From the NCBI GenBank assembly GCA_030388725.1, contig CP128857.1:2728001-2792000 (forward strand): 64,000 nucleotides of DNA, given 5' to 3'. Position numbers and translations under genes: made by a program. The notes under the pieces were generated by a model. That model was not told where the DNA came from, searched no databases, and saw only the letters and a program-made list of their open reading frames with translations. Source of the DNA: Prodigiosinella aquatilis. GTDB taxonomy: Bacteria; Pseudomonadota; Gammaproteobacteria; Enterobacterales; Enterobacteriaceae. Below are positions 17,230 through 27,069 of the stretch, in pieces. Position 1 is the first letter of the stretch. The number at the start of each line of letters is the position of its first letter.

Positions 17230-20200
17230 ATGAAAAGAATGTTGATTAACGCAACTCAGCAAGAAGAGTTGCGTGTTGCCTTGGTTGATGGTCAACGCCT
17301 CTATGATTTGGACATTGAAAGTCCGGGTCATGAACAAAAGAAAGCAAATATCTACAAAGGTAAAATCACACGCATTGAGCCAAGTCTGGAAGCAGCATTT
17401 GTTGATTATGGTGCAGAACGACATGGTTTCCTCCCACTTAAAGAAATCGCGCGCGAATATTTCCCCAGTAATTACGCTTCTCACGGTCGCCCGAACATCA
17501 AAGATGTTTTGCGTGAAGGACAAGAAGTTATCGTTCAGGTCGATAAAGAAGAGCGTGGTAACAAAGGGGCAGCTCTTACAACGTTTATCAGTCTGGCCGG
17601 CAGTTATCTGGTGCTAATGCCAAACAATCCAAGAGCCGGCGGAATTTCTCGCCGAATTGAAGGTGATGACCGTACAGAACTGAAAGAAGCACTGGGCTCA
17701 TTACAACTACCCGATGGTATGGGACTTATTGTCCGTACCGCCGGTGTCGGTAAATCGGCTGACTCTCTGCAATGGGATTTGGCTTTCCGCTTGAAGCACT
17801 GGGAAGCCATTAAAAAAGCAGCAGAAGGCCGACAGGCACCGTTCCTGATTCACCAGGAAAGCAATGTGATAGTGCGCGCATTTCGTGATTATCTGCGTCA
17901 GGATATCGGCGAAATTCTGATCGACAATCCAAAAGTTCTCGAATTAGCCAAAGAACATATTGCTGCATTGGGTCGTCCAGATTTCAGTAGTAAAATCAAG
18001 CTGTACAGCGGTGAGATTCCATTGTTCAGCCATTATCAGATCGAGTCTCAAATTGAATCGGCCTTCCAGCGCGAAGTCCGACTACCTTCCGGTGGCTCTA
18101 TCGTTATCGACAGCACCGAAGCACTGACTGCTATAGATATCAACTCAGCACGGGCTACCCGTGGAGGGGATATCGAAGAGACGGCATTTAACACCAATCT
18201 TGAAGCCGCAGATGAAATTGCACGACAACTCCGTCTGCGCGACCTCGGTGGCCTGATTGTCATTGATTATATTGATATGACCCCAGTACGCCATCAGCGA
18301 GAAGTTGAAAACCGTCTGCGTGATGCTGTTCGTCAGGATCGTGCCCGTATCCAGATTGGGCGGATTTCACGCTTTGGCCTGTTAGAAATGTCTCGTCAAC
18401 GCCTCAGTCCTTCGTTGGGTGAATCCAGCCATCACGTATGTCCACGTTGTAGCGGAATGGGAACTATCCGAGATAATGAATCCCTGTCATTGTCCATCTT
18501 GCGTTTGATTGAAGAAGAGGCGCTGAAGGAGAATACCCAAGAGGTTCACGCCATTGTTCCGGTACCTATCGCCTCTTACCTGCTGAACGAAAAACGTGAT
18601 GCCGTAAACGCAGTTGAAAAACGACAAGGCGGTGTGCGCGCAATTATCGTTCCGCACGATGGCATGGAAACACCACATTATTCTGTCGTCCGCGTTCGCA
18701 AAGGCGAAGAGAAGCCGACGCTCAGCTACCTGCTTCCCCAATTGCTGGAAGCTGAAACTCAGCAGGCACTGGAAGAACAACAACCTATTGAACGGAAAAT
18801 ACCGGAACAACCCGCACTGACAACCTTTACCATGCCGGACATTCCACTTTCTGAGAAAAAAGTGCCAGCGGTCTCCCCGGCGACATCATCTGAAACCAAC
18901 TCAGCACCTACTGAACCTGGTTTATTCGGTCGGCTGTTCGGTGCATTGAAAGGTATTTTCGCTTCTCCTGCTACCGAGACGGATAAGAAAGAAGATATCG
19001 TACCTGTTGTTACTGAAGAACCACGCCAGGAGCGTCGGAATAACAGCCGTCGCCAGTCCAGCAATCGCCGTGACAGAACTCCCCGCGAGAACAGAGAACC
19101 GCGTGAAGATCAGCGCCGGAATAAGCGCGTACAGAACGTCGTATCCGATGATGACCAAAACCAAAGTGGTACTGCTGCTGTAACGACTGAAAAAGCACCT
19201 CATGATGAACAGCGTCGTGAACAACGAGCAGATCGTCAGAAACGTCGACAGGAAGAAAAACGGCCGACACAACCAGAAGTCAAAGCGCTAGATACTACTG
19301 TCGAGAGTGCAGAAGAGACCTCCCCATTGGCGGAACAGGATAAGCCAGCTCCGGTAATGCAACGTCGTCAGCGTCGTCAGTTAACGCAAAAAGTCCGTGT
19401 TCGTGATGTATCTACCACGGATGATGTTGTTGATACGTCAATCGGTATTATTGAGGAAGTTTCTCTGGTGCTGCCCCGCCAGGCTGATGTGGAAGAAGCA
19501 ACGGTTGAAGTCGAAGGTAATTCTAATGGAGTGGAAAACCATCAGATCACAGAAACTAATCGTGGTGGTACCACTGGTGAAAATGGGATGCCACGGCGTT
19601 CACGCCGCTCTCCTCGGCATCTACGCGTCAGCGGACAACGCCGTCGCCGCTATCGTGATGAGCGTTATCCGGTCAGTTCCCCTATGCCATTGGCCCAGGC
19701 TGCATCTGCACCTGAAATAGCATCAGGAAAAGTCTGGATTAAATATCCTGTAGCACAACCTCAATTGCCTGAAGTTCCTGAGGAACAGATACAGGACGTG
19801 GTGCCTTCATCTGAATTACCCTTGTTACCGGTAGCAGCGGCTACAGAAAATACGCTCGCGACTGAAACTATTGTGACGGAAACATCCCACGACATGTCAC
19901 CAGAAGTTAAGTCTGTAGCCACTGAAGCTGAGGTAAATACGATAATTGCACCAGAAGAAGCAGTTAGCGCACAATCGCCATCACCGCTGGAAACACATGT
20001 CTCACACGATGTATCCCCGGCTCTTGAAACTGACATTAACATTATTGAAGAAGTCGCCGCGCTGACTCAAGAGACATCTTCAGATGTTGCTGTTCAGCCA
20101 ATCGTCGAGGAAATGCAGGAAGTGGTGCCGTTATCTCCACAGATAATCGACGTTCAGCCTGTTGCTGAGCAACCAGAACCTTATGTCGCAGCACCTCAGT

Positions 20201-20436
20201 CTGCACCATCACCCGTCATTGAACAGCATGATGCCGATGATAAGTCACATTATCATCATGCAACTGCACCGATGACAAAAGCACCAGCTCCCTCTTATGT
20301 GCCTGACACGCCAAAATTGAGTGACTGGCAACGCTCAGGCTATCATTTTGATGGTAAAGGATCAGCGGGTGGCCATGCCGCAGCTAATCAGGCTAGTGTA
20401 CCGGCGACAAAGCCATCATCAACGACTGAAGACTGA
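17230..20436 (+). CDS. rne: Ribonuclease E
   Basis: Essential endonuclease for mRNA decay and rRNA/tRNA processing and scaffold of the degradosome. The 1,068 residues comprise an S1 domain (about 37-120), the DNase I-like catalytic core with the two metal-binding Asp regions (AIDINSARATRG near 300 and LIVIDYIDM near 345), and the zinc-link CPRCSGMG (about 404-411). A disordered, Arg- and acid-rich scaffold follows from about 530, including repeated RRNNSRRQ/RRDR-type segments for RNA and partner binding. The C-terminal tail differs most from E. coli, as expected. Confidence 0.97.
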   Translation: MKRMLINATQQEELRVALVDGQRLYDLDIESPGHEQKKANIYKGKITRIEPSLEAAFVDYGAERHGFLPLKEIAREYFPSNYASHGRPNIKDVLREGQEVIVQVDKEERGNKGAALTTFISLAGSYLVLMPNNPRAGGISRRIEGDDRTELKEALGSLQLPDGMGLIVRTAGVGKSADSLQWDLAFRLKHWEAIKKAAEGRQAPFLIHQESNVIVRAFRDYLRQDIGEILIDNPKVLELAKEHIAALGRPDFSSKIKLYSGEIPLFSHYQIESQIESAFQREVRLPSGGSIVIDSTEALTAIDINSARATRGGDIEETAFNTNLEAADEIARQLRLRDLGGLIVIDYIDMTPVRHQREVENRLRDAVRQDRARIQIGRISRFGLLEMSRQRLSPSLGESSHHVCPRCSGMGTIRDNESLSLSILRLIEEEALKENTQEVHAIVPVPIASYLLNEKRDAVNAVEKRQGGVRAIIVPHDGMETPHYSVVRVRKGEEKPTLSYLLPQLLEAETQQALEEQQPIERKIPEQPALTTFTMPDIPLSEKKVPAVSPATSSETNSAPTEPGLFGRLFGALKGIFASPATETDKKEDIVPVVTEEPRQERRNNSRRQSSNRRDRTPRENREPREDQRRNKRVQNVVSDDDQNQSGTAAVTTEKAPHDEQRREQRADRQKRRQEEKRPTQPEVKALDTTVESAEETSPLAEQDKPAPVMQRRQRRQLTQKVRVRDVSTTDDVVDTSIGIIEEVSLVLPRQADVEEATVEVEGNSNGVENHQITETNRGGTTGENGMPRRSRRSPRHLRVSGQRRRRYRDERYPVSSPMPLAQAASAPEIASGKVWIKYPVAQPQLPEVPEEQIQDVVPSSELPLLPVAAATENTLATETIVTETSHDMSPEVKSVATEAEVNTIIAPEEAVSAQSPSPLETHVSHDVSPALETDINIIEEVAALTQETSSDVAVQPIVEEMQEVVPLSPQIIDVQPVAEQPEPYVAAPQSAPSPVIEQHDADDKSHYHHATAPMTKAPAPSYVPDTPKLSDWQRSGYHFDGKGSAGGHAAANQASVPATKPSSTTED

Positions 20437-20445
20437 CCATAAAAA

Positions 20446-20484
20446 AGCACCACGTAAGTTCATCTCGTGGTGCTCTGTTTTTCT
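20446..20484 (+). terminator. Terminator of rne
   Basis: AGCACCACG/CGTGGTGCT nine-bp stem starting ten bases after the rne stop codon, followed by TCTGTTTTTCT on the plus strand. Confidence 0.88.
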
Positions 20485-20492
20485 ATCTCTAT

Positions 20493-20514
20493 GCCCGTCT
20501 ATGACGGGCTTTTT
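20493..20514 (+). terminator. Second hairpin between rne and the ABM gene
   Basis: GCCCGTC/GACGGGC stem with a three-base loop, then TTTTTAT on the plus strand. It overlaps the end of the convergent ABM gene and may back up the rne terminator. Confidence 0.7.
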
Positions 20515-20800
20515 ATACAATAGATTTCAATAAATTGATGTCCATACTTTCAATTCTACCATTTAGCTGTGCAACTAACTGTTGGAAGTGTGGCGTTTTT
20601 TCATGTTTATTCAGCATATCCTGACTTTTCCAACGCTCAAAAAACACGAAAGTACCTGGTTTATTGATTTCTTCGTGTAAATCATACTGTAGATTCCCAG
20701 CCTCCTGACGACTAGGGTTAACCACCTGTTTTAGCACTGCCGTGACTTCCTGAATGTATTCAGGTTTGGCCTGCACACTGGCAACAATACGAATTTCCAT
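20513..20800 (-). CDS. Putative quinol monooxygenase (ABM domain)
   Basis: A 95-residue antibiotic biosynthesis monooxygenase (ABM) domain protein of the YgiN/LsrG type. It has the ferredoxin-like pattern MEIRIVASVQAKPEYIQEV, followed by NLQYDLHEE and FVFFERWKS, where Glu and Trp of ERW are family hallmarks. Members are dimeric, cofactor-free oxidases of small quinols or isomerases. The substrate is unknown here. The gene stands alone, convergent with rne. Confidence 0.82.
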   Translation of the reverse strand: MEIRIVASVQAKPEYIQEVTAVLKQVVNPSRQEAGNLQYDLHEEINKPGTFVFFERWKSQDMLNKHEKTPHFQQLVAQLNGRIESMDINLLKSIV

Positions 20801-20981
20801 AACTATCCTCTACTATTTACATAAGTATTTGAATGTTTAACCATAAAACGCTAGTACGGAATTAATTTCAACCGTTTATCAACAAACGGATGCATTGATG
20901 GGGCTTTCCGCTTATGCTTATTCCCCGCCGTATCAGTTCATTAATTATGATGTTTATTCACTGACCGCCGGAGCGTTATTC

Positions 20982-22025
20982 ATGACCCCCTTGCCAAATG
21001 TTCTGAAGATTCGTCGCCCTGACGACTGGCATCTTCACCTACGTGACGATCAGATGCTTAAATCTGTCCTGCCACACACTAGCCGCTTTTTTGCCCGAGC
21101 CATCGTTATGCCAAATCTGACGCCTCCCATAACGACAGTTGCAGGTGCCGTCGCTTACAGACAACGCATTCTAGACGCACGCCCAGCAGGGAATAATTTT
21201 CAGCCGCTGATGACATGCTATCTGACGGACTCTCTTGATAAGGCAGAACTGGAATCAGGTTACGAACGGGGCGTATTCACTGCCGCCAAACTCTACCCCG
21301 CTCATGCGACAACTAATTCCAGCCATGGCGTGACTGACATCAGAACAATTTATCCCGTACTGGAAATGATGCAAAAGTTAGGCATACCACTGCTGGTTCA
21401 TGGTGAAGTCACTGACCCTGCGGTAGACATATTTGATCGGGAAGCCCGTTTCATTGAGAGGGTCATGGAGCCGTTACGAAAACGATTTCCTGAGTTAAAG
21501 GTTGTTTTTGAACACATTACAACACGAGAAGCAGCACAATATGTGCAAGAAGGGGATCACTTTCTGGCTGCCACCATTACCCCTCAACATTTAATGTTTA
21601 ACCGTAACCACATGTTAGTTGGCGGTATTCACCCCCATCTTTATTGCCTACCGATACTAAAACGCAATGTGCATCAACAGGCACTGCGTGATGCAGTTAC
21701 TAGCGGTTGCAAAAAATTCTTCCTGGGAACCGACTCAGCTCCCCATGCCCGACATCACAAAGAGTCATCCTGTGGATGTGCCGGAGTTTTTAATGCGCAG
21801 GCAGCATTAAGTGCTTATGCTACTGTATTTGAGGAAATGAATGCGCTGGACCAACTAGAAGCCTTCTGTTCACTTAATGGCCCTCATTTTTATGATTTAC
21901 CGGTAAACGACTCGTTTATTGAACTCCATCGTGAAGCCACTACATTCCCTGAAGAGATTCAAGCTGGTGACAACATATTGATTCCATTCCTTGCTGGCCA
22001 GACATTAAACTGGTCTATTCGCTGA
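20982..22025 (+). CDS. pyrC: Dihydroorotase
   Basis: Zinc enzyme of pyrimidine synthesis that cyclises carbamoyl aspartate. The start at 20982 gives 347 residues, matching E. coli, with GGAG ahead of the ATG. Earlier in-frame Mets give a non-homologous extension. Motifs: DDWHLHLRD (metal histidines), KLYPAHATTNS (carboxylated Lys), VHGEV, and TDSAPHARHHKESSCG. A perfect inverted repeat CCGTTT-N6-AAACGG lies at 20872-20889 upstream, possibly a regulatory site. No PurR box was recognised. Confidence 0.96.
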   Translation: MTPLPNVLKIRRPDDWHLHLRDDQMLKSVLPHTSRFFARAIVMPNLTPPITTVAGAVAYRQRILDARPAGNNFQPLMTCYLTDSLDKAELESGYERGVFTAAKLYPAHATTNSSHGVTDIRTIYPVLEMMQKLGIPLLVHGEVTDPAVDIFDREARFIERVMEPLRKRFPELKVVFEHITTREAAQYVQEGDHFLAATITPQHLMFNRNHMLVGGIHPHLYCLPILKRNVHQQALRDAVTSGCKKFFLGTDSAPHARHHKESSCGCAGVFNAQAALSAYATVFEEMNALDQLEAFCSLNGPHFYDLPVNDSFIELHREATTFPEEIQAGDNILIPFLAGQTLNWSIR

Positions 22026-22117
22026 TCGGCTTTTTTCACCCTGCTCCGACAGGGTGAAACCTCACTTAACCGTAAATAAAAATTTTCATTCAATGTCTTG
22101 TCCTTATGCGTTAACAG

Positions 22118-22133
22118 CTGTATAAATAAACAG
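22118..22133 (+). promoter_or_regulatory. LexA (SOS) box of dinI
   Basis: CTGTATAAATAAACAG matches the LexA consensus CTG-N10-CAG with an AT-rich centre and sits 19 bases before the dinI start codon. It would place dinI under SOS control. Confidence 0.88.
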
Positions 22134-22151
22134 TTAACTTTGGAGGATATC

Positions 22152-22391
22152 ATGCGCGTCGAAGTCACTATAGCAAAAACATCAATCCTGCCCATTGGCG
22201 CCATTGAAGCGCTAACTCATGAGCTCAGTTTGCGAATTAGTCACTATTACCCGGAAACGGCGGTTAAGGTACGATACGCCGCAGCCAACAATCTGAGTGT
22301 TTTGGGCGGGAGTAAGGAAGACAAAGAAAAGATCTCAGAAATTTTACAGGAAACTTGGGAGAGTGCTGACGATTGGTTTATATCTGAATAA
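22152..22391 (+). CDS. dinI: DNA damage-inducible protein I
   Basis: Small SOS protein that modulates RecA filament activity. The start at 22152 has TGGAGGA eight bases upstream and gives 79 residues beginning MRVEVTIAKTS. The C-terminal half (VRYAAANNLSVLGGSKEDKEKI and ILQETWESADDWF) is nearly identical to E. coli DinI. A LexA box lies directly upstream. It follows pyrC as in relatives. Confidence 0.95.
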   Translation: MRVEVTIAKTSILPIGAIEALTHELSLRISHYYPETAVKVRYAAANNLSVLGGSKEDKEKISEILQETWESADDWFISE

Positions 22392-22751
22392 TGAGAGCCC
22401 ACATATCATGAATTTGCACAATACGAATGATCGTTTTTCTCCTTCATCATTTGGCTTTTTTCGGCTTAGAGGCGGACTCACCAGTGTAGCTGCACCTTGT
22501 TTTTATTGAGATCTGCCTACATTACTATTTGCCAATGAAGCAATAGCTTCCTCATGTTAACGGGTTTTATTGTTTATCACTCTCTGTATCTTGTCTGAAT
22601 AATTATTGACCGACATCTTTATTTGCAAATTTCCTACAATTAATTTCCATAAATGAATCCAGCAACGATATACTGATATTGCTCACTTGATAAGAGCCGC
22701 CTTAAACCTCGTTAGTCACTCACGTTAGTAACTAGTCAATAAGGGGTATTT
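22392..22751. other. dinI-bssS intergenic region (360 bases)
   Basis: No gene is supported here. The bssS-proximal part has the ribosome site AAGGGG just before the start codon, and the rest is AT-rich. No promoter stands out enough to call. Confidence 0.5.
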
Positions 22752-23006
22752 ATGGACAGAAAAAATGAAGTTATTCAAACACATCCACTCGTGGGTTGGG
22801 ATATCAGTACAGTTGACAGTTATGACGCAATGATGATTCGCTTGCATTATTTATCAAAAGCAGATCAAACACCCGATGAGGCGCAAGTTGATCGCACACT
22901 GTGGTTAACAACAGATGTGGCAAGACAGCTTATTTATATTTTAGAAGCCGGTATTGCCAAGATCGAATCGACTGAATTTCAAGCTATTGATTACCTAAAA
23001 CACTGA
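22752..23006 (+). CDS. bssS: Biofilm formation regulator BssS
   Basis: An 84-residue protein matching the BssS family (formerly YceP) over its full length: MDRKNEVIQTHPLVGWDIS, then YDAMMIRLHYLS and WLTTDVARQLIYILEAGI. BssS affects biofilm formation through signalling (indole, AI-2) in E. coli by an unknown mechanism. The location after dinI matches E. coli. Confidence 0.92.
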   Translation: MDRKNEVIQTHPLVGWDISTVDSYDAMMIRLHYLSKADQTPDEAQVDRTLWLTTDVARQLIYILEAGIAKIESTEFQAIDYLKH

Positions 23007-23050
23007 TATTTTATTTTTATATTTACATCAATTTTCTTTTCAGCACTATA

Positions 23051-23075
23051 GACACCGCTCTTAATGAGCGGTGTC
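23051..23075 (+). terminator. Hairpin after bssS
   Basis: A perfect 10-bp stem GACACCGCTC/GAGCGGTGTC with a five-base loop follows bssS. The T run (about 23091-23097) begins 15 bases later, so termination is probable but not canonical. Confidence 0.6.
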
Positions 23076-23246
23076 TTAGCTCACAGAGTCTTTTTTTAAT
23101 TTCAGGTAAACCTTCTCGTTAATAGGCACATCGACTCATATTATGAGTGCCTTTATTCAAAATTACGCGTTGAGTAAAAGCAAACCATACTGTCTATTTT
23201 CCTGAAATCAATTGGTAACTCAGATAAGCAATATTTGTTTATTTAC

Positions 23247-24296
23247 TCATTTCATTCCAGGTTTATGTAGCGTTAAATTCAGTAATTTTTTTGATTTATT
23301 GAAAATTTTCATGCCATTTTCCCGGTTACTACGATGGGATCGTTGTTGTTCAAGTGGTAATTTTCGCTCTTCCTGACACGCTGAACTACAGCATCCTTCA
23401 TATTTTTCCGCACATACAGGACATTGAATAAACAGCACATGACACCCCTCATTACGGCAATTAGTGTGACTGTCACATGGCGTTCCGCATTGGTGACAAT
23501 GCGCAATGATATGTTCTGAGATACGTTCGCCCATACGTTCATCAAACACAAAGTTCTTGCCAATAAATTTGAGCGGCAGACCTTTGACTTTGGCTTGTCG
23601 TGCATACTCAATAATGCCACCTTCGACATGATAAACATTTTTAAAGCCACGATGCAGTAGATATGCGCTAGCCTTCTCACAGCGAATGCCCCCAGTACAA
23701 TACATGACAATATTTTTTTCACGTGAATCAGTAAGCATATCTACTGCCATCGGAAGCTGTTCCCGAAAGGTATCTGAAGGAATTTCTATCGCATTCTCAA
23801 AATGACCAACTTCATATTCATAATGATTACGCATATCAACAAACAGCGTATCGGGATCTTCGGCCATCTGATTAACCTGTTCCGCTTTCAGATAATGTCC
23901 GACCAAAGATGAATCAAACGTCGGGTCGTCAATACCGTCAGCCACGATCCTGTCACGAACTTTCATTCGCAAAACCCAAAATGATTTTCCATCGTCATCC
24001 AGAGCTATATTGAGTCGAATGTGATCAAGTTCTGAATGGGTGCTGAATAATGTTGTCTTGAAGTCGTCAAAGCGGTTCTGCGGTATGCTGATTTGTGCAT
24101 TGATGCCTTCCTGAGCAATATAAATCCGACCAAAAACATTAAGTGCAGTGAACGCCATATATAATCGGTCGCGAAAAACCTGTGGGTCATCAATATGAAA
24201 ATATCGGTAAAAGGAGATGGTCATGCGAGGCTTTGTTTCTGCGAGCATGCGCGCCTTCATCTCCTCATTGGAAACACGGTTATGTAGCACTGGCAT
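23247..24296 (-). CDS. trhO: tRNA uridine(34) hydroxylase TrhO
   Basis: Rhodanese-family enzyme that makes 5-hydroxyuridine at tRNA position 34 (formerly YceA). The 349 residues comprise an N-terminal ferredoxin-like domain (about 25-110), a rhodanese domain with the active-site Cys in MYCTGGIRCEKAS (near 200), and a C-terminal cysteine-rich zinc region (CHQCGTPCDSHTNC and CPVCAEKYEGCC). Length agrees with the family. Confidence 0.95.
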   Translation of the reverse strand: MPVLHNRVSNEEMKARMLAETKPRMTISFYRYFHIDDPQVFRDRLYMAFTALNVFGRIYIAQEGINAQISIPQNRFDDFKTTLFSTHSELDHIRLNIALDDDGKSFWVLRMKVRDRIVADGIDDPTFDSSLVGHYLKAEQVNQMAEDPDTLFVDMRNHYEYEVGHFENAIEIPSDTFREQLPMAVDMLTDSREKNIVMYCTGGIRCEKASAYLLHRGFKNVYHVEGGIIEYARQAKVKGLPLKFIGKNFVFDERMGERISEHIIAHCHQCGTPCDSHTNCRNEGCHVLFIQCPVCAEKYEGCCSSACQEERKLPLEQQRSHRSNRENGMKIFNKSKKLLNLTLHKPGMK

Positions 24297-24668
24297 GGTG
24301 TACTTTCCTGTTTTTAGTGAGATAGAACATCAATGCTATGTTATAGCATTGTTGCTTGAATGTGTGGGCTGGCATGATACCTGATTAGACACTATCTGTC
24401 AGGGTAGTAAAATTACTATCCTGATATAAAAATCAAGTTTTCTGCTATATATAAAATGATGTTCTGTTTCATTGATTGCCATCAAAAGTTAAAACAGGCA
24501 ATAACAGATGTTATTATAATCCTCATGTTATATTTTCGTATAAAAATCAGACTGCAGCATAGTAATCACAGACGCTATCAATGCAGTGGTGATCCACCTG
24601 CCGAGTGAGTTCTGATTTATAATTATTAATAACTGGCGCTGTTTGTGCCGATTTTGATACTTGAGACC
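24297..24668. other. trhO-lpxL divergent intergenic region
   Basis: AT-rich 372 bases between two divergent genes; it must hold promoters for both. I see several TATA-like hexamers but no pair with convincing spacing, no repeat and no gene. Confidence 0.5.
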
Positions 24669-25589
24669 ATGACACAAATCCCTTCATTTAATCGCTCTCT
24701 GCTTCACCCCCGTTACTGGCTAACATGGCTAGGCATTGGTGTTCTCTATCTGATCGTGCTGCTTCCCTATCCAATTATTTATCATATTGGTACTACATTA
24801 GGGCGTCTGGCAATGCGCTTTCTGAAGCGACGCGTAGAAATTACCCACCGCAATCTTGAACTTTGTTTTCCTGATATGTCTCTGGAAGAACGTAACGTCA
24901 TGGTGAAAAAAAACTTTGAGTCTGTAGGAATGGGGATAATGGAAACCGGTATAGCCTGGTTTTGGCCAGACTGGCGAATCAACCGTTGGGTTACCGTCAT
25001 CGGAATAGAGCACATGTTGCCATTGCGACAGGAAAAGCGAGGTATTCTGCTGATTGGCCTGCACTTCCTTACGTTGGAATTGGGTGCACGTATCTTTGGA
25101 ATGCAAAACGCCGGCATCGGTGTTTATCGACCCAATGACAATAAATTGCTCGACTGGTTACAAACCTGGGGAAGAATGCGCTCCAACAAATCCATGTTAG
25201 ATCGCAAAGATCTGAAAGGCATGATTCGAGCGCTCAAACAGGGTGAAATTATATGGTATGCACCAGATCATGATTATGGCCCACGTAGTAGCGTCTTTGT
25301 TCCTCTGTTTGCGGTAGATAAAGCGGCCACAACCGTAGGGAGTTACATGCTGGCCCGTGCAGCCAAACCGGCGGTTGTCCCATTTGTCCCCCGCCGACTG
25401 CCTAATGCCAACGGATATGAATTAATTATTCAGCCAGCAGAAACGGATATACCGCTTGAAAATGAAGAAACCACCGTTGCCTGGATGAATAGTCTCATTG
25501 AGCAAAATATCTTGCTGGCACCTGATCAATATATGTGGCTACATCGCCGCTTTAAGACACGCCCCGAAGGGGAGCCGTCCCTTTATTAA
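24669..25589 (+). CDS. lpxL: Lipid A lauroyltransferase LpxL (HtrB)
   Basis: Adds the secondary laurate to Kdo2-lipid IVA at the inner membrane. The start at 24669 gives 306 residues, the E. coli length. Features: an N-terminal membrane anchor (about 17-37), the acyltransferase HxxxxE motif in HFLTLE (about 130) and DHDYGPRSSVFVPLF near 200. Sequence identity to LpxL is high throughout, arguing against LpxM or LpxP. Confidence 0.94.
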   Translation: MTQIPSFNRSLLHPRYWLTWLGIGVLYLIVLLPYPIIYHIGTTLGRLAMRFLKRRVEITHRNLELCFPDMSLEERNVMVKKNFESVGMGIMETGIAWFWPDWRINRWVTVIGIEHMLPLRQEKRGILLIGLHFLTLELGARIFGMQNAGIGVYRPNDNKLLDWLQTWGRMRSNKSMLDRKDLKGMIRALKQGEIIWYAPDHDYGPRSSVFVPLFAVDKAATTVGSYMLARAAKPAVVPFVPRRLPNANGYELIIQPAETDIPLENEETTVAWMNSLIEQNILLAPDQYMWLHRRFKTRPEGEPSLY

Positions 25590-25734
25590 GTTGGAAAACT
25601 CACTGAGAATACCCTTTATGCCATGTAATATTCGATTTACTGGCATAAGACCAGAGGCACATACTGTTAGTTAAGTTTCAGCAACATTGCCTCTATCACC
25701 GGTTCGGGATATGCATCATTTGTATTAGGAATTT

Positions 25735-26961
25735 ATGACCTCTGAAACAGAACCGATTGATTGGAAACGCAATCTGTATGTTACTTGGCTAGGCTGTTTC
25801 TTTACCGGCGCGGCATTCAGTCTAGTCATGCCTTTCCTACCACTCTATGTGGAACAACTTGGCATCACGGGTCATGAAGCCTTGAATCTGTGGTCAGGCC
25901 TGGTCTTTAGTATTACCTTCCTTTTTTCTGCTATCGCGTCACCATTCTGGGGAAGACTCGCCGACCGTAAAGGGCGAAAGCTGATGCTATTACGTTCTGC
26001 GCTTGGCATGGCTATAGTCATGGTATTAATGGGTCTCGCACAAAATATTTGGCAATTTTTATTTCTGCGTGCTGCCTTAGGTATGCTGGGAGGTTTTGTT
26101 CCTAATGCTAATGCACTCATCGCCACACAAGTACCACGCCACCGAAGTGGATGGGCCTTGGGGACACTGTCAACCGGCACCGTCAGCGGTGCATTGATAG
26201 GTCCACTGATCGGTGGTTATCTTGCTGATATATATGGACTCAAACCTGTATTTTTCATTACAGCATCTGTGCTCTTTCTATGTTTTGTGATTACACTTTT
26301 CAATGTTCGTGAGCACTTTGCGCCGGTAGACAAGAAACACATGTTGAATGGAAGACAAGTGATGACTTCACTTAAAAATCCAAAGCTTATTCTCAGCTTA
26401 TTTGTTACAACGATGATTATTCAGATCGCTACCGGTTCTGTCGCCCCGATTCTTACTTTATATGTAAGGGATCTGGCTGGACAAACTCAAAATCTGGCCT
26501 TCATTAGCGGTATGATAGCGGCGATTCCTGGAATTTCCGCGTTAATCAGTGCTCCCAGACTAGGCAAACTCGGTGACAAAGTCGGCCCCGAACGTATTCT
26601 GACCGCCATGCTGGCAATATCAGTGATTTTATTAATACCTATGGCGTTAGTTCAATCTCCATGGCAGCTTGCTGTCTTGCGTTTTTTATTGGGGGCGGCT
26701 GATGGCGCATTACTGCCTGCGGTACAAACCTTATTGATCTATCATTCGTCCAATCAGGTCGCTGGTAGAATTTTCAGTTATAATCAATCGTTCCGGGATG
26801 CCGGAAATGTAACCGGCCCATTATTGGGTGCCACGGTGTCTGCTAATTATGGTTTCAGGGCAGTATTTATTGCGACGGCTTGTGTGGTACTACTCAATAC
26901 AGTTTATTCGTGGTGGAGCTTGCAGCGTAAACCCACTCGGATAGAACTACCGGGTGATTAG
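25735..26961 (+). CDS. mdtG: Multidrug efflux MFS transporter MdtG
   Basis: Proton-driven inner-membrane efflux pump (formerly YceE). The 408-residue protein has 12 predicted membrane segments and MFS signatures: GRLADRKGRK between segments 2 and 3, GLLG-like GALIGPLIGGYLAD, and LGKLGDKVGPERI in the second half. The gene order lpxL-mdtG matches E. coli. Confidence 0.92.
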   Translation: MTSETEPIDWKRNLYVTWLGCFFTGAAFSLVMPFLPLYVEQLGITGHEALNLWSGLVFSITFLFSAIASPFWGRLADRKGRKLMLLRSALGMAIVMVLMGLAQNIWQFLFLRAALGMLGGFVPNANALIATQVPRHRSGWALGTLSTGTVSGALIGPLIGGYLADIYGLKPVFFITASVLFLCFVITLFNVREHFAPVDKKHMLNGRQVMTSLKNPKLILSLFVTTMIIQIATGSVAPILTLYVRDLAGQTQNLAFISGMIAAIPGISALISAPRLGKLGDKVGPERILTAMLAISVILLIPMALVQSPWQLAVLRFLLGAADGALLPAVQTLLIYHSSNQVAGRIFSYNQSFRDAGNVTGPLLGATVSANYGFRAVFIATACVVLLNTVYSWWSLQRKPTRIELPGD

Positions 26962-27017
26962 ATGATTGTTCATCCTCACTCAGGATAGATTTAAACGCCT
27001 TCTTTATTCTTTCAAAT

Positions 27018-27046
27018 AAAAAAACGACAACTTATGTTGTCGCTTT
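27018..27046. terminator. Bidirectional terminator between mdtG and opgH
   Basis: CGACAAC/GTTGTCG stem (27025-27042) with T runs on both strands, between the convergent ends of mdtG and opgH. Confidence 0.85.
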
Positions 27047-27069
27047 TCAGATAGCTAGATATAAAAAGA

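Noticed and set aside
22030..22062. Hairpin after pyrC as a terminator
   Set aside because: The stem TTTCACCCTG/CAGGGTGAAA is good, but no T run follows on the plus strand.
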